Notes: a model not told the origin generated them from the letters alone. A stretch of 64,000 bases of DNA from Macrocystis pyrifera (GCA_031763025.1 JASSKH010000015.1:806001-870000), one strand, 5' to 3'; numbered from the stretch's first letter, positions 1 to 14,800 are shown. Numbers and translations: made by a program.

Positions 1-3000
1 ATCAAGACACTGTTTGTTCTGGTACCTTCCGAGGTAACGACACAAGTAACTCCCGCTGGGTTCTTCCATTATCCGTGCTGCTTCGGCAGGCAGGGATGGT
101 ACTTTTGAACCCTCGACACGTATCCAAGACGTAGCCCTGAACCGTGTATATACCCAAACATTGATTTAATTGGTTTTAACTTCCGTTCTAATGGATTTTG
201 TGTCGCGCGTAAGTTATATTTATAAATTGAGGATACCTATCTTTCCCTTCTACAAACCACAGTAAGTATCACCTTGTCCGTAGCTTATCGATCTCGCTTT
301 CAGTGACACACTTCCACCTGGTGTACTACACGCAGTTGGACAGGCACAGGTGTGTGACGTGATACAATGTACTGCTGTACTGTTAGTCGAGTGCTTTGAA
401 GTGTCAGATTAGTATTTTTTGTGAAATATTCCTCGTGATCGGGTACACTACAATCGACATCAGGGCAGTAGCTTTTTCACCATGGCATAAACGTGAATAT
501 TATCTACAGAGTCCTGACAATTCAATGGCCTAGACATTGCAGTTGTGCGGCGCAGAAGTATGATTGGTTTGTACCATATTTTAAATAGTGTACCCGACCG
601 AGAACGGGTGGCTGGGTCGTTAGTCTTTTTTGGCATTGTTGTCGTGGCACAGCGATGTGAGTGTCACGCAGGTCACGACATGCGACATGCGTTCTTAGTA
701 CACCATGTCACATTCTACCTGACTTCATCACTTTGCCATGACTTCTTCGTCTCCTCATTAAGGTCTCTCTTAATTAATACACAACTAACCTTGGGGTACC
801 TGTTTTTTTCGTTGCTCTGTTGAGAGGAGTAAAGCTCAACACCTATTCGAGAGTTAGTCAGATTCGTGAGCATTCAAATTTTCTGTGGTTGCCTCGAACG
901 GAGGGTTAAGGTTAGTTTCATTTATATCGCGAACAGTGGGTGTCAACTATCTTCTCGAACGAGTGGTAAGCATCCTCGTTGATGTTTCTAGATGTACGTG
1001 ATGGATCGACGTATTGTTTGTCGACACACTGACATGGCGGAAATGTTTCTCCCCCGTCCATCTCATGGGAAAGAGAGCGGTGCCCCGACAATGAATGTTT
1101 TATGCTAGTTCCTTCTGGACTCAATATTTTTTCTTCGTGCTCTTCGTTTGTCCTGCTACCGTGGGAGCTCCACTCAGGCCGGGCCCATCACGCTAGTAAG
1201 TGCGCTGGACAATGTTTCCGCAGCGTAGATGATGCTGCAGTACCAGTCGAGTAGCACCCACTGAATCGTTCTTATCTGATGCAAAGTAGACCGTCTGAAG
1301 TAATGCGCATGGGCGGGTACACAAAGTTTCACCGTTAGTTTACGAGATCTTCGTTTACTTGAGCACCGAAGGGCTCTTGTTTTCGGCAGGTAAGTATCTC
1401 CCAATCCTAACAGCATCGTATCTACGTAGTACCTCCACCATTGCAAGCATCGTATGTACTGCGCTGCTAATCTATCATTGTTTAACTCTTTGAACCCCCC
1501 CTGTCGAACGGATAGCGTCTTCTGTGTAAAGCCAATACTGAGTAACGATTGCGTTTAGCCCTTGGTTGAAGTCGTACACACACCTTTTTGGGCAGTCTAA
1601 TCTCAACGGGAACGCTCGATTTCATTCACGTAAGGCGTACGACGTCAATAGCATACTGTGAACGATGAGGGCAGTGCTTGTTCATGTTTGTCAGACCGCG
1701 ACCGCTGCAGTCGTGGCGCTCGAACGACGGCAGTAATAGCGATGCATGTTGCTTGGCGTGTTTGTACATATCAAACCGGCGACCCCAGCCACATTGGTGT
1801 GTATATAAGAGGAAGACGATGGCATGGCCACCAGCAACCTTCTTTTTCTGACAAGTATTTAGTGCGTCCAACCCTTTTCAGTAAGGGGTGTTGCCCTTGC
1901 TAGTGTAGTGTGTTTGACGCACGCGCTTACCGCCCCCACAGTTAATCCCCTGTAAGACTCTCATCTGCCCGCACACAACGAGTCAACACGGTTATTGTAG
2001 CCAGGGTTCAATTCGACCACGCGGTGTCTACCGGGCATCTGCCTCCTACCGTAGAGAGGCACTGCCTGCACTCTCGATCAACAGCACTGGGGCGGTACGA
2101 AAGAAAACCGGGTAGTTTGATCGTTAGACAAGAGACTACCAAAGTCTAGCTTCCAAGCCCTTACCTTGTTCGTTTTTGTCGTTGTCCGAGGGTCGCTTGG
2201 TTGATTCCGCTGTATAGGGAATCTTGTGCAGGAATTTCTCAAGAGATATATGCCTGGTCGAAAAAACTTGTGCAGACCGCATGCTACGCTTAGGTGGCGG
2301 GGCATCCTCTGACACCAGCACCACGTCCATATTTTGCGCAAGCAGCAGTGTAGGTGGCTGCATTTCCTATAGTGCACCTTTTAATTTCCCCCTCCTGGTC
2401 TGCACTTTCCCTACTCTCTGCCGTTGCCTTGGAAGTTGTTTTGGACCAACAAACTGTCCCCCTCGAACGTTGGGGGGGGGGACTGGTGATAACATGAGTG
2501 ATGCTCCTCTTTATCTGAACCAATAGAGCCAGTGAGATAGCTGGTTCTGCTAAACGGCTCATCATTCGACGGTACGAATCTTGGACTCGTACTGTACTAC
2601 TCGTAGATTTCAACCCCGACCACTGCGTTGTGGAATCATATTCTGTGTGGTTGATGGGTTGGAATACGTAAGGAGGAGATAGAGAACCCCTGCATTATCG
2701 CACCCTAAACCAACTATGTCTGACAAGGAGTACGAAAGTGTGTACAATTATATACAACATGTAACCGCCATTGCAGGAACAATTTTAACAAACGCGCTCC
2801 CCGGCTTATGAAAGGTGACGAAGAGCCATGAACACTTGCTAACACTTAAAACGTATCAGCGACAGTCGCACAAGAAGAAACCCGGGCACCGTGTCATCGA
2901 ATCCATTGGAATTGAGGTTGCGGCCGTATTCCAAACAACAACCATAGCCAGAAAATCAAACGAAAACTGGTGCCCTACTGACACATAACCCTCATCGAAT

Positions 3001-6000
3001 CGCCCTATGGCGACAAGAAATATTATTATCTGCATCACTCGATTATTGTACTATTAATAGTGAAACAATGTTCAATATGCCCTTGCTCACCATCCAATGA
3101 CAGATTAAATAAGAACCTACGGTGAGACTTGAGTTGATAGATTTCTTTGTAATATCCTCGTGCTGCTTCTTTCCAGCTGCAGCATGACCGTTCATATCCT
3201 TCACACGAAGTAGCTATTGAGCAAAATAGAAGCACATGGCATTGTGCTCGCTATGAGCAGAACATGATGGTTCTCAGACAAAACTATCGTAAATGGCTAT
3301 CGTCCAAACCCGGGACCTATCGGCGAGGTCGGCATCAATTACTCAGTAGACCTAATCTCTAACCTACGTGAATCCCAACCCATTGATCCCTCGAAGGTAC
3401 AGTATATTCCTCACAATTGCCCGACGCAGCATTTTTTCACGGCTGCGTGAGTGGTGCGTCACAGCACGCACAGGGTTCGAGGTGTTCGGCCTCGCAATGG
3501 TCGACAATGATACCACGCACACAATGATACCATGCACGCTACCCACAGCCTCTCTGCAAGGACAATCCCCTTCAGGCCCGCCTCTCACCGCGGATCACGA
3601 GAATGTCAGATGATAAATGCCGCTGTAACAGTTCAATACCCTTTTATCAAACGCATTCTGCGTAATCTCAAACGTTTCTAATTCCCGTTCGTGTATTAAA
3701 CGTAAAACCAGCTTACCAAGTTAGTTCGCCGATGATATTCATAGTTTTTTTTCGTAACAAACGCTGCATGGGTCGTTCTGTACGGCAATCACGATGTCAT
3801 CTTGATGAACGGCCACAATCATATATATAAATAATCTATATTGCCACCAGGCGCGGAGTTCTTGACCAAGTGCTGGTCCGTGCACTGGTCGCAAACAACA
3901 GCCGGCACCAGGTCGGTCTTTGTCGTTGCCGCTCTCTTGCCAGAGGGCGAGGACCACGCGCCTCTCGACGAGGGGGAGGTGAGCTTAGGGGGCGTGGAGA
4001 AGGGAGAGGCGGGGGTTGCAGCACCAGCAGGTTCGCCACCGACAGCAGCAGCTTGGCCGCCGACAGCTTCACCTACTGTATCTATGCCGTTCGTCGAAGG
4101 CGAGACGCCTCTTTTAGGCGCCGTGCGAAGAGCTGTCTATTGGTTGGCAGTTTGCGAAGAAGAAAGAAGAAAGGTTGTTTGGCTGTTTGGCTGTTCGGCT
4201 GTTTCAAAGAAGGGCTGTTTGCGAAGAGCTGTCTATCAGTTGGTCTGTTTGTCAAGAGCTAGCAAGTGGCACCGACCCCAAAAATCGTAAAAATACTTGT
4301 ATTTATATTGCCGCCCACAACCATGCATAACACACGGATCGGTCCTACGCTGCTTCACACTATGTGCTACCACGGGCTGTATCAATAGTCAGGTTACACT
4401 GCTGTCCGATCCGCTTCGGACCATCGACGCATTGGTCAAGACGAACGATTTTCCGTTTGACGTAGTTATTTCGCGCGAACAAACACCTGCGGACGTCTAC
4501 AAATAAACTCGTTGAACCATGTTGATGGGCAACAAGCGTCCGAAGTTTACCTAATTCTCATGGGAGCCTTGGCAATAACGTTTGGACGCATGGTTTATCC
4601 AACATTTGACAGCATCTCTGAGTGGAATATGTAGACTTTGTCTATACATTCAAACCAGCCTTATCGTCCGAAACATACACCGACTTCGCGCTCATAGGAT
4701 CCCGTCCTTGTGGCGGTGTAGCGGCTTCGTTTGTATCGGTTGGTTTCGGCCACGCCGCATAGTATTGTGGAAACTCCACATATAGTTCGAACTGCGGAGG
4801 CAGTTCTACGTCTTCCTGGAACCCACTCGGCATGCACACGCTCGACTTCGTCTTCCGTCGTTTATCATTTTGTTTATCATTACCCTCCGTGGCTTTGTCC
4901 ACTCGTACGCTGCCGTATGTGACGCGTTCCTGACCTCAGTGAGTATCTTTAGCCGATTTTTGGTAGGTTCGATTTAATGGCGTTAGCTCTGACCCCTTGT
5001 GATGTTCCGAACCGCGGTCTCGAGTTACTCAGATTTGGTACTCCCCCCTCTGACAAGGGTACCCTCGCCGTTCTCCTGGACAGAGCCGAAGGCTGACGCC
5101 GCGCCGCCGTGGCGTTTGCCCGTTCGTGTCAGGGCAGAAGAGTCGTCTAAAGCGCCCCCGTAAAAGGGACTCATCATATCTAATTTTTCGGTCATGCCTG
5201 TCGGGACCGAGGAGGCCCCCATCCCGTGCCCTTGAAACAAGATCATCGTCTAGGCCGACACGTCGCAAGTATCCCCGCCAACAGGTGCCTCCTGTGCGCT
5301 ATCATGCCCAGACGCGTCTATATTAACCTCACACGGCACGCTGACGTCGTTTGAGTTAGCCAGATCGCCATCCAGCTTAGTCATCCCCCCCCACCACCTC
5401 GATGCCACATCGTGTCGTCAGACCCCTCCCTTCCATGCACGGAGGACCGTTCGCCTGGGCAGGTACATGTCGTGCAAGCGAAACGCGACGACAGGTTGAA
5501 ATTCGCTCAATGATCACGGTGTTGTGTCTAGGCAGTACTCGTAGAGAGTCACGAGCGTAGGTGCGTGAATGACCAAGGCCAAGACACTATTAGGCTTTGA
5601 CCTGTGACTAGTCTTGTGTAACACTAGCCAGGCTTGAGAAAAGGTAGAAGCAACATCGGGAGAGACTATTGTGTCACCTCTCATGCGACTACTTTCTCAC
5701 TGGGTTATTAGTCATTTATGTGCTGTTCAAACCATCGCACCCCTAGTGGGGCGCCCACACTCATAGCGACGCAATATCCGGTTATTTCGCTACTGGATGA
5801 AGCTCAGAAGCTTTCAACTGGACCCGCCATTTCGACCGTTTCGAGAAATGCTAGCGCTCTTTCCGCTATCTGCTCGACATGGAAACCGTAGGGCCCATAA
5901 CGTCTTCCTTCACATCTTGTGATCTACACGGAGCTTCAAACTACCCCACGCGTATTTCACCACTGCAACCAGATCGAATGATTACCACCTTCGACGAGAC

Positions 6001-9000
6001 ACCATTTTCACGGCATTGCGCGAGGAAGCCCTCCAACAGTTCCGCAGCGTCCGACTTGCGGTGTATACAATGCTCCCTCGAATGTCGTGAAAATGTCTCA
6101 TTTATTACCCCTAAGGCATACATTATCGTCGCGCATTATAGGATCGTACGGCTTCCTCTCGAAAGCCACTACTACCTTCTGCCCGCTCGCATATTGTGCT
6201 GAGTACAACCTCCTGGATGTTCACAGCGCAATGGAAGTCGTTGATATCAATCAAAACGTCGTTGGTCGATTGTCCGGGGATGAGTCGCACAGGTGTTGGA
6301 GAGAGTGGGTAGGAACATTAGGTGGTGCACGAGGTCGTGCAAGTGTGCAAACGCAGGCAGCCACTCTTGCCCCAGACCACTGCCGGACCAAAAGACAAGC
6401 AGAATGTATGTTTAGACGGAGCAAATTGAGCCGTTGTTGACGTGTAGTTTGAGTTTCCACCCGTTATAGTTGATAACTGTACTTTCTGAGAGAATCGTGG
6501 GGGAACATTGTCCACTATCGCACAATCCTTACCCAACAAGCCGACTTCCGTTTCTTCGTTTTGCCCACATCACCACTGGTGTACTCGGTGTCGTTTTGGA
6601 CGTTGAACGCTGAGGCATGGGTGGTAGGTAGCCTCATTGTCGCAATATCTCGCCCCACACTTGCCCGTCAGCGCCGGAACACACCCCTCTTTTGACCTGG
6701 GGCATGTGTCATCAGTGTGCTCCTGTCCGTTGCGCCAGCTGCATAGCTTCTGTTTGCAGTCCGTCGTCAAACGGGACATCTCGCCATACCTGTTCCACTC
6801 CTCGGCCGGGGTGCTACGTGTCCGTAGGCATTGCGGTGCTTTCATCACCATCCGCAGCCGCCGGTGATCTACCGCTATCCCTATTCACACCTCGTGAAAC
6901 CTGGTCGTTTTTTCACTAGTTCTCCGCCCTTTTCTTTGTCGCAGCCAACATGCTTCTAGCGGCCACCAAGGCCACCGTTGTCAGCGTGAAACGCATGACC
7001 AGAGTTGGACCTCCTTATCCTCTTTCGAACATAATCAGTGATGTTGCTCTTTATCCGTCTGAAACATCTTCTTTCGGCCTTTGTTGTCACGAGGTTACAC
7101 GTTCCCTGCGGCCATCTCGTATTAACCTACCAGAACGTCACTGAAGACCGGGTCAAGTGCCAGGCATGCGGTATGCGTCTTCGCGGCAAGAGTCCCGAGC
7201 ATGTTGCTCCTCGTCGATATTTTCAGACGTCCACAATGTCGAAATATGTCGGGTATGGCCCCCGTTGTGTGAGGACCGTATCGCACAAGAGGAACGACCC
7301 GTACGACGTAGTAGATAAACAAGGCGCGACTGTAAGTTTCATTTCTCCGTTCTGCCCTTCTTCAGCATTTAAAATGTTTTAGTTCAGCAGGGGCGTTTTC
7401 TGGGTGATCTATCAGCACGTTTGTCTCATGTAGCACTGTTTGGGTTTCCGGTCAACACGTCTGTTTGGTGCAGCGTTGCGTTGGTAGAATTTTCTGTGTC
7501 GTCCACCACGTCCTCGGCGTGGTTGACCATCACAAGCACGGCTGCACAGCTGCATGATACGTGGGCTCGCCACCTCAACTATGGCCTATCGCTTGCGGTT
7601 GGTTGCCTCGGCGTATTGAACTGACTTGCCTGCATGGACCGTGTTGGTTGGCATATCAATGGTTTTCAAGACGCGTACCACCCACTCGGTAGATATTCCC
7701 AAAATTAGAAAGGTGACGATACAGCACCAGACGTTGGGGCTTTGGCGAATTCGCTGGCGATATAAGGGTGGCAATACATACAGAGTGAAGACGCTGCGGT
7801 GTCGCATGTATTTCGTATTTGAAACAGCGTGTCTAGTATCATGCGGTTATTTCAGAAGTAGGTTTTAATTAAAGAAAACTCAACGCAACTCGTGCATGAA
7901 GATGCAGGCCGACCTGTAGAAGGGTCCCCTGCTGCATGTTTCGTTTTGTTGTCATCGTTCCGCTACTACTGTGTCGAGGTGAAAGTATAACGTGCTTTGT
8001 TACCAACCCTGCAGACATCGACATACAGACCAATCAATCCGGTGTTGTTAGTGACACTCTCTCCCTTATGCTTTGTGTACTATGCATGGACGCGATTAGC
8101 ACCTGCAGCCAATGGGCTGCGAATGCTGTCGCTCAAACACCCGCAGTGGGTTTGCGACTGTTCGAGCCTGAAGTTAACCTTCTTGAGTAGTTTTGGAGTA
8201 TGTGAAAAAATGTTGTTGCTGCGAGTGCGTATAAACTGGAAAATATCCGCAGGTCGCCGTACGCAAGAAGGCACTTACCCATGTTACTCGTCATAATTGC
8301 ACTATCCCGAACTTGGGAAATGACGATAGCTGTCGAATTCCGTGTCAAACTACCTTGGAAATATTTCTATATTATTTTTTATGCACTCTGCCGCTGCGGT
8401 GTACTTTCATTCGTATTCGGATCATCCAGAAATATCGATATTACACGCTTGGTGCGCACACGGTGAGTGAAGGCTGCACTCCTACCCGGTGCCGAGCTGA
8501 TGGTTCCCGCAACGCTAATTTGATATGAGCGTTTTATTCCCGTTATCAGCGTGTTGGTATCAATGACTCTGTGCTGCGTGGCTGCTGTTTACATCTCAGA
8601 AAATGAAACAACACTCAATTGCGTGTGGTGTCGGTCCGCGTCGGAGCTCGCTTCGTTTCTATTCGGAGATTCCCGGTCACATACTTGCATATATACTAGT
8701 ATTATCTTGATCACGACGGAGTTCCCAACAACTAAACAGAGCCCAGAAGCGAACGATAAGATCACCTCCGCTCGTCTAAAGAAGCCCGCCAGATGGACAT
8801 TTGACACCCTGCTCCAATTCGAGGTGTTTTTTATCGTAACGCATTCAAGTTACAAATACGGAGCAATATTTGCTCGAATGCATTGAGTGCCAAATATAAC
8901 GGGCAAACTACTGAACAGGAACAGGGTGAGAGACACCCTTTTGATAGCACAAATAGTCATGGGTTGCATGCCTTGGGTGTACACTCTGATAACGACGAAT

Positions 9001-10004
9001 GTTTGCTGCTTAGATTATGAAGTATATACAGCCCGAGATTTCCGCTTTTATTTGATTGGTTACTCGTCTCTACCAGAACGTAGAAGCAAGGGCAGTAGCC
9101 AGAAATAGGTTACCTACGTCTTTTGGGCCATTCATAGGTACATTTGGCATTGCGCCCAGATAAAATCTTCCTGACGCCGCCTGATATTGGTCCTGCCCTC
9201 CATCGTACTTACGAATGGCTCAAACGTTCAAGGTACACTTACTATCACCTATTCAACTTCCGTCTCATCTACGTTTGGCTTCATTTGTACCTCAAAAAGG
9301 CTCGAACGATCACTTTTTCGATACTGAAAGTTAGACAGTCGGCCACACCAGATGCCGGGACTGTCAACCAGCTGACCTAGCCTGTCAACACAAACGCCCG
9401 AAACGACTGAGGAAACAGCATCAACGCAGGTGACGCCGGAGACAACACAGGTCACCAATCATTCTTCTGAACTTCTTATCAATGCACGTATCCGACCTTC
9501 CTATATTTTTTCGAGAAACTCAGTATTTCTCGTGATGTGGTGCCCTAGTGCTTAGCAGAGCAAATGTTGGGACGTTTATGTAGTACCAGGTATAATACTA
9601 GAAGAGTACTATAGTTAGTGTCTGAATTGCCCTATTATTGATTGACGCATTTTACTTCCGCCGCCACGCCTCGTCGTGCAGCAGCTCACGCTAACCCTGA
9701 CCCATCACGACGTACATTCACCGTTTACCCATACCATCATATCCGGGGCATTGGATGTGGTCGCACCGCAGCCACGCTAAATATGCTCATTATAAATGCT
9801 GCCCGTTGACGCTGTTGTGCCCAACTGGTGGTATGAGCTGTCTTGGTACTGGTGGGTAGGCCCATTCCGCGGTATAGACACAATGCGAATAGTCTCACCA
9901 TAACAAACACAGGAGGCCTTGCAACGCCCGACCCTCCCTATGGTTTGGCTGCTCGCTGTCTCCCTCGCCGAGCCAGCTAGCTAACACCAACACCATATCG
10001 TCCG
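1..10004. other. Anonymous sequence, no supported gene
   Basis: I see no domain, motif or codon pattern that supports a gene here. Open frames on both strands are short (mostly under 120 codons), overlap each other in several frames and look like random sequence. There is a G run near 2,471 and a C run near 5,388, neither with clear context. A short direct repeat (the words gcgaagagctgtctat) occurs twice within 4,120-4,235 inside an open but unrecognisable frame (3,841-4,290). Single-copy exons of a host gene with introns could be hidden here, but I cannot identify one by eye. Confidence 0.5.
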
Positions 10005-10586
10005 TTGGTGTCATCAACAAGCACCTCATACACAACAACCACAAAACGTTCCTCCGTGCACCCCGCGGAGATGAGGGTTTTCCCCGCGAGAAGCATACCG
10101 AATTTCGTCTATACGGGAACGGGTTGTGCCGTTCTGGCCATCACGTGGGCCCGTGCCAAACCTCCTTCTCCAAGCGAAGACGTTGCTGCCACAGAAAGCC
10201 TTTGCGTTCGACCCGGGGGTCGCACGCTCCATCCACGCCTAAAAAATCGCCGATCAGCTCCCATCTCGCGCGCACGACCTGCCAGTGACGCCTGTAACAC
10301 ATGCTTGGCGGGTGTAAGCAGCGATTACAAGGAGGGGGGAGGGGAGTCACCGACGCATTTACATCGGTGTCGTTTGGCAGTGGTGAAATACTTAACCCCT
10401 TCCCCCATAGTGGCGCGAGCTTCGCCCAGTGTGGGAGGGGCGTGTCGCGACGAATCGACGTGTGTCTGTACAACAGAGCCGTTTGTGATCGACCCGAACA
10501 TAAACCGGCTGTCGAAGTTTACAACAAGGGGTGACCAAAATATTTCTAGAACCATGGCCCACCGAACTAACGGCACCAGTATTTGA
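10005..10586 (+). other. Unassigned open frame in a GC-rich island
   Basis: A 193-codon frame is open here, but its first codon is GTG rather than ATG, and the minus strand is also open over much of the same stretch (10,026-10,473). The translation is Ser/Thr/Arg/Pro-rich with no motif I recognise, no signal peptide and no membrane segment. The segment is richer in G and C than its flanks, which lengthens chance open frames in all frames. A diverged coding relic is possible; a chance frame is more likely. Confidence 0.15.
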
Positions 10587-10760
10587 ATGTCCTCAACAAT
10601 ACAGAGGGCGCGCATAACACCAGCAGAATCACTTGTCCCCGATATTTCCAGCGCATAGAGACTGTCAAATTATCACGAACATAATTTGATTTTCAACCGA
10701 AAGAATGGTGCGCGTGCCACACCGAAGGAAGCCTCAAGTATGGTTACTTACCTCATGTAT

Positions 10761-10902
10761 CCGGATGGCAACGTAAATAGCCTAATGGTAGCGTCTCCCA
10801 CATTCATAGAATACGGATCCGGTTTCTGTGTCTGGATGGCAACGTAAACAGCCTAATGATAGCGTCTCGCACATTCATAGAATACGGATCTGGTTTCTGT
10901 GC
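10761..10902. repeat. Direct tandem duplication, 71-bp unit x2
   Basis: Two head-to-tail copies start at 10,761 and 10,832 with the shared words ggatggcaacgtaaa, agcctaatg and cattcatagaatacgg. The copies differ at only a few positions, so the duplication is fairly recent. No coding meaning is visible. Confidence 0.85.
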
Positions 10903-11458
10903 ATAAACCTCATATATTTGTTTTCCCCCGTGTGGTCCCAAAAATTCCCCGAAAGAAACACAAATACAAATAGGATAACCTTATTAATTGTCCTGTTGGT
11001 TTCAGCCCGCAGGAAGCCTGAATAATATATATTTTATTTTTCCACCAATTAGTGGGTTAGAAATGTGGGCCGCACAGTGGCCGCTAACTTTCGCAGCACA
11101 CGTAAACTGTCTTCCGTGCCAGAACTGCAACTAAATGCATCCCTCGTGTGCGGGTGTGAGGCAGATCAATGCCGTAGGCGAGACAGTGAGGAATGCTAAT
11201 AGTGGGTCTCCCCACCCAGGCCTCCTGCATCTCCGCCGTGGACGTGGTTTCTACCGAGCAACTTATGTGCGGAGACGGAACATCACACTTATGAGACTAG
11301 AAAGGCGAAATCATGTGGCGAGGCCTGGCATCCTTGCGCACACGCCCCATGCGTGCAACAAGCCACTCGGATCATTTCCGCTGCAACGGTTGACAACCTG
11401 TCACATGTGATTATCAAGACTGGGCGCACGAGCGAACGACAAACGACGATAGTTGTGG

Positions 11459-11802
11459 CGTCCCCGGTGGCTTGGTAGGTGGTCCGCGAGCCTATCAAGA
11501 TCAATTTCGTGAGTTCGAGTCTCACCGAGTGCATGCTCGTAGGGACTTTTTCTTGCATAAAATTGATTAGCGGAAAGCGCGAGAGCGCGAGTTAGCTGTA
11601 CATTCGATGAAAATCGACGAGCAGTGGGAATGCTGAACCCTATGCGCGATAAAAACTAAAGGCACGTACCGGGGGGGAGAAGGGACGACACCTGTGACCA
11701 CGGCTTGTCCAGAAGATCGTCGAGGGTAAAAACCTCCTACGAGTGGGCTGGAAAGTAAAAGTAAGTGATGTGATGAAAAAAAAAAAAAAAAAAAAAAAAA
11801 AA
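11459..11802 (+). mobile_element. tRNA-headed SINE with poly(A) tail, copy 1
   Basis: This 344-bp unit has the architecture of a tRNA-derived SINE: a tRNA-like head (11,459-11,546), an anonymous body, and a 27-nt A run (11,776-11,802). Related copies lie inverted at 56,085-56,392 (nearly full length) and 28,906-29,025 (3' part only), which shows that it is a dispersed unit with a defined head and tail. The body keeps the words aagccgtggtcacagg (on the complementary strand) and a C/G-rich run in all three copies. I see no convincing target-site duplication. SINEs are transcribed by RNA polymerase III and mobilised by LINE enzymes; whether the LINE at 32-34 kb is the partner is unknown. Confidence 0.85.
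11468..11525 (+). promoter_or_regulatory. Internal Pol III promoter (A box and B box) of SINE copy 1
   Basis: An A-box-like word TGGCTTGGTAGG is at 11,468-11,479. The B box lies in a perfect T-arm: stem GTGAG (11,509-11,513), seven-base loop TTCGAGT, stem CTCAC (11,521-11,525). The spacing is tRNA-like. A GTCCC/GGGAC pairing (11,461-11,465 with 11,542-11,546) could close the head, with an additional small hairpin CGAG..CTCG (11,526-11,539) between the T-arm and that closing stem. Confidence 0.75.
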
Positions 11803-14800
11803 GCGAGGGACACCCCCCGCTCAACACGCATTCGAGAAACGGGGACAGGCTATGGCAGCAGGATGGTCGCCTCTCAACTCGATACACATGGACATGTTTA
11901 TGGTATCGCAAACATTATGTTGAGCTTTTTCCGTGATATCTCATATCGGTTTGATGCCGCAGGAAGCCCAAATCATATTGTGTTGCCCCCTCGTGACCCG
12001 TAACAGTTTGACTAATGATCACAACAACAAAACCGCATTTTCACGTCCTTCAAACCCAGTAAAGGGCTGTGCCATTTAGGACATCGTGATCATAGGCATT
12101 CAGATTGGATTCCAGGTGAATCTTACTTCTGTGTGTTGTTCGTTTGATGCTTGTTTTGATGACTTTTTTTCCGTTGGATTATCGGTCGTGTTTGCCTGTG
12201 ATGACTGTTTTGTCGAGTCCTATTACCGCCGGCGTGGTCTCTCTATTACGGACACTGGTTCATTATGTTGCTAATGCGCATCGTGAGTTGGAAGGAGCCA
12301 TGCCTTGGGAGGATATTATCGATGTAGGGGTCGTGTACCCGAATGGAGAGGGTCGGTGCATACAAGTTTTCTACTCCTCGGCGACACTTGTGACCACTTG
12401 CTGAAACGCTGGCATTTTGTTTGCCCGCACCACCATCAAAACGACGATGACACCGTTCTCATTGATATTCCAAACGGAAACTAGTCAAACACTAAAATGC
12501 TGGCAAGTGGCTTCGTGTCAATACAATCCTTCACCCCTGTTCGCCAACGTATCAAACAACACGCACGCCGCGGGGGTGACAGGCATGCCTGCCTTCAATC
12601 GCCTCTTTCTCGTATGGCTAGATGACCTCCGCATTTTACCTATCTATTGCTTGGTATATCTTGCGGGTATGTAAAATTCGAAAAGTCAAGGGCGGGTGAT
12701 TCAGGTTTTCCTCTGGCTCTATCCATCGATATCACGAATTGTTGAAAAAATCTGTTTACTTCCGGTAGCGCTTGTTCCAACCCTGTCCCTCTGAAAACTT
12801 TACCGCCTTAACTTCCACCTTGCAAAAATGAACTTGTCCCTTAAAAAAACATAACCTGGGGGGGAGGGAGGTCTTCCACTCATCCCTCACTGCAGGTATA
12901 CAAGAGTGCTTTGATGGTGTACTTCCCGCCCGCTGTTCGTTATGTGTATTTACTGTAGTAGCTACGAAGTGTACATAGTGAATGAAACAGGCTCAAACTT
13001 TGTTCAAAATCTCTGAGTGGTTTTATAATTGTTTTGATATTGGGGTGAATGACTTTTTAAAATGAAGGGTCTAAACTTAGGCTTGCCAGGTCTGGTCACG
13101 ATTTGCCTAAATCTCACCGCCGACACCTCCGCAATGAGAAAATCGACGCCTTATAATGTCGAGAGTGCGGCACACCCATTGATCCCAGTATCACTGCTTG
13201 GGCGCTATCACGGAAACGTAGACTGGAGTCGGGTGTGCAGGGCGACTGCCAAGCGATCGACCTGAGTGTGCACCTCCTTTTGTTTCCTTTTAAAACTGCT
13301 GTACCAGTTGGGGGACAAACCATTCGAATTGCAAGTAGGTGCTCCCCAACACAGGACTGGTGTTCTAAAAGTGTTCCAACTTTTTCGCGAAACCAACTTT
13401 GTAAGCTCAAGTGTCAATGACAGAAGCACCTCTCCATCATGATAGCAGTGTGTTCGAGGTGAAAACAGGAATATGCATCGCAAATCCATTCGTTTCTTAC
13501 CGGACAAAGGTGCGGGAGACGAGTATTTCGCGGAACATCAAAACAAAACAGGAGGTATGAGTGAAAACGGGCATCTCAGCAACGACGTTGGAGCTAATTG
13601 CAGTCACACAGTAGCAGCACAGTTCGTAGCAGCTAACGGCAGCTATTGGGGGCAGGAACAACCAAACACAACAGCACTTGAGCAGCAGGGATCTTCTTTC
13701 GATATCGGCATCGCCGTTGTCTGGACGGGACACGCCGCCGGACAGGCGTGCTCCGCGTTGCTCTTTGTGGAAGATCGTCATTGAGACCATGTTGACCTCA
13801 CTCCGCGCTGCCACTACCGTGGCTGTGGTTACTGTTTTAACTATCGCGGCTGCTGTTTGCGCATTTTGATGGAGGCACAGTGCTACATGAACTGACATTC
13901 ATGCTGTCGCACTCGATTTGCAGGGCGGTGGGCGAACGACAATATAAGTAGTCGTTTCGACGAGACATCCACAACACAAAGCCTGCGTAGTTCATGTCGT
14001 CTAAGCGGCGGGCCGCCGGCGACCCGCTGGAACAACCAACCGCTGCTTACCCGCTCCACACCCCATATACACCTCTGAAGGAACTTTGCTCGCAGCTGTT
14101 GTGATCTTGTGTGGTCAATATACAGCTGCACGAGGCGCGTCGTCCGTGCGTACCAGGAAGTGAGGTGATCGATGAAAATGCCAAACGTATGTAGACAATA
14201 AACGTACGATACATTGCGTCAAATTATCACCTTTGCTTAAGTGCATGCCAACCCTATATTCAAGAATACACCGCAATGCCTACTGCCTTCGGCGTGCGTG
14301 TTGGGACGGTACATGTGAAAACGCTATTCGGCAAAGGCTATATTTTGACCTTTACTGTGTAAATCAACCAGCTCAACCGGCCCACGTGTCACTCGAAAAG
14401 CACAGATGGAACTTATCTTCCGACGCGGAAACCGTCGAAAGCCACCATGGACCCCAACTGTCATTTCTACGATTCTGCTCTGTGCCCTTTAACGATTGAC
14501 CTCCACACAAATACATCAGGCATCGGTATTTTCCGTACCTTGGAACCAGAAATGGAGTAAGCGGACACCCCTCTACAATTCTTGTTGCACAGTATTCTGT
14601 TCTGGGTGCATTGCCCTTTCCTTCAAGTTCTGAGATGCACTCAATAGGTCCAGGAGCCAGTCCCACCCTCGGTCGGTTCTCTCCGTCACGTACTGTTGGT
14701 AATATCCCATACCAGCGGGCAGTGTGCGAGTGTCTGCTTTGCGGAGTGTTGAATACTTACCTCGTGCAGAAATTAAGCAGTGCGTTTGAGAGCCACAGTA

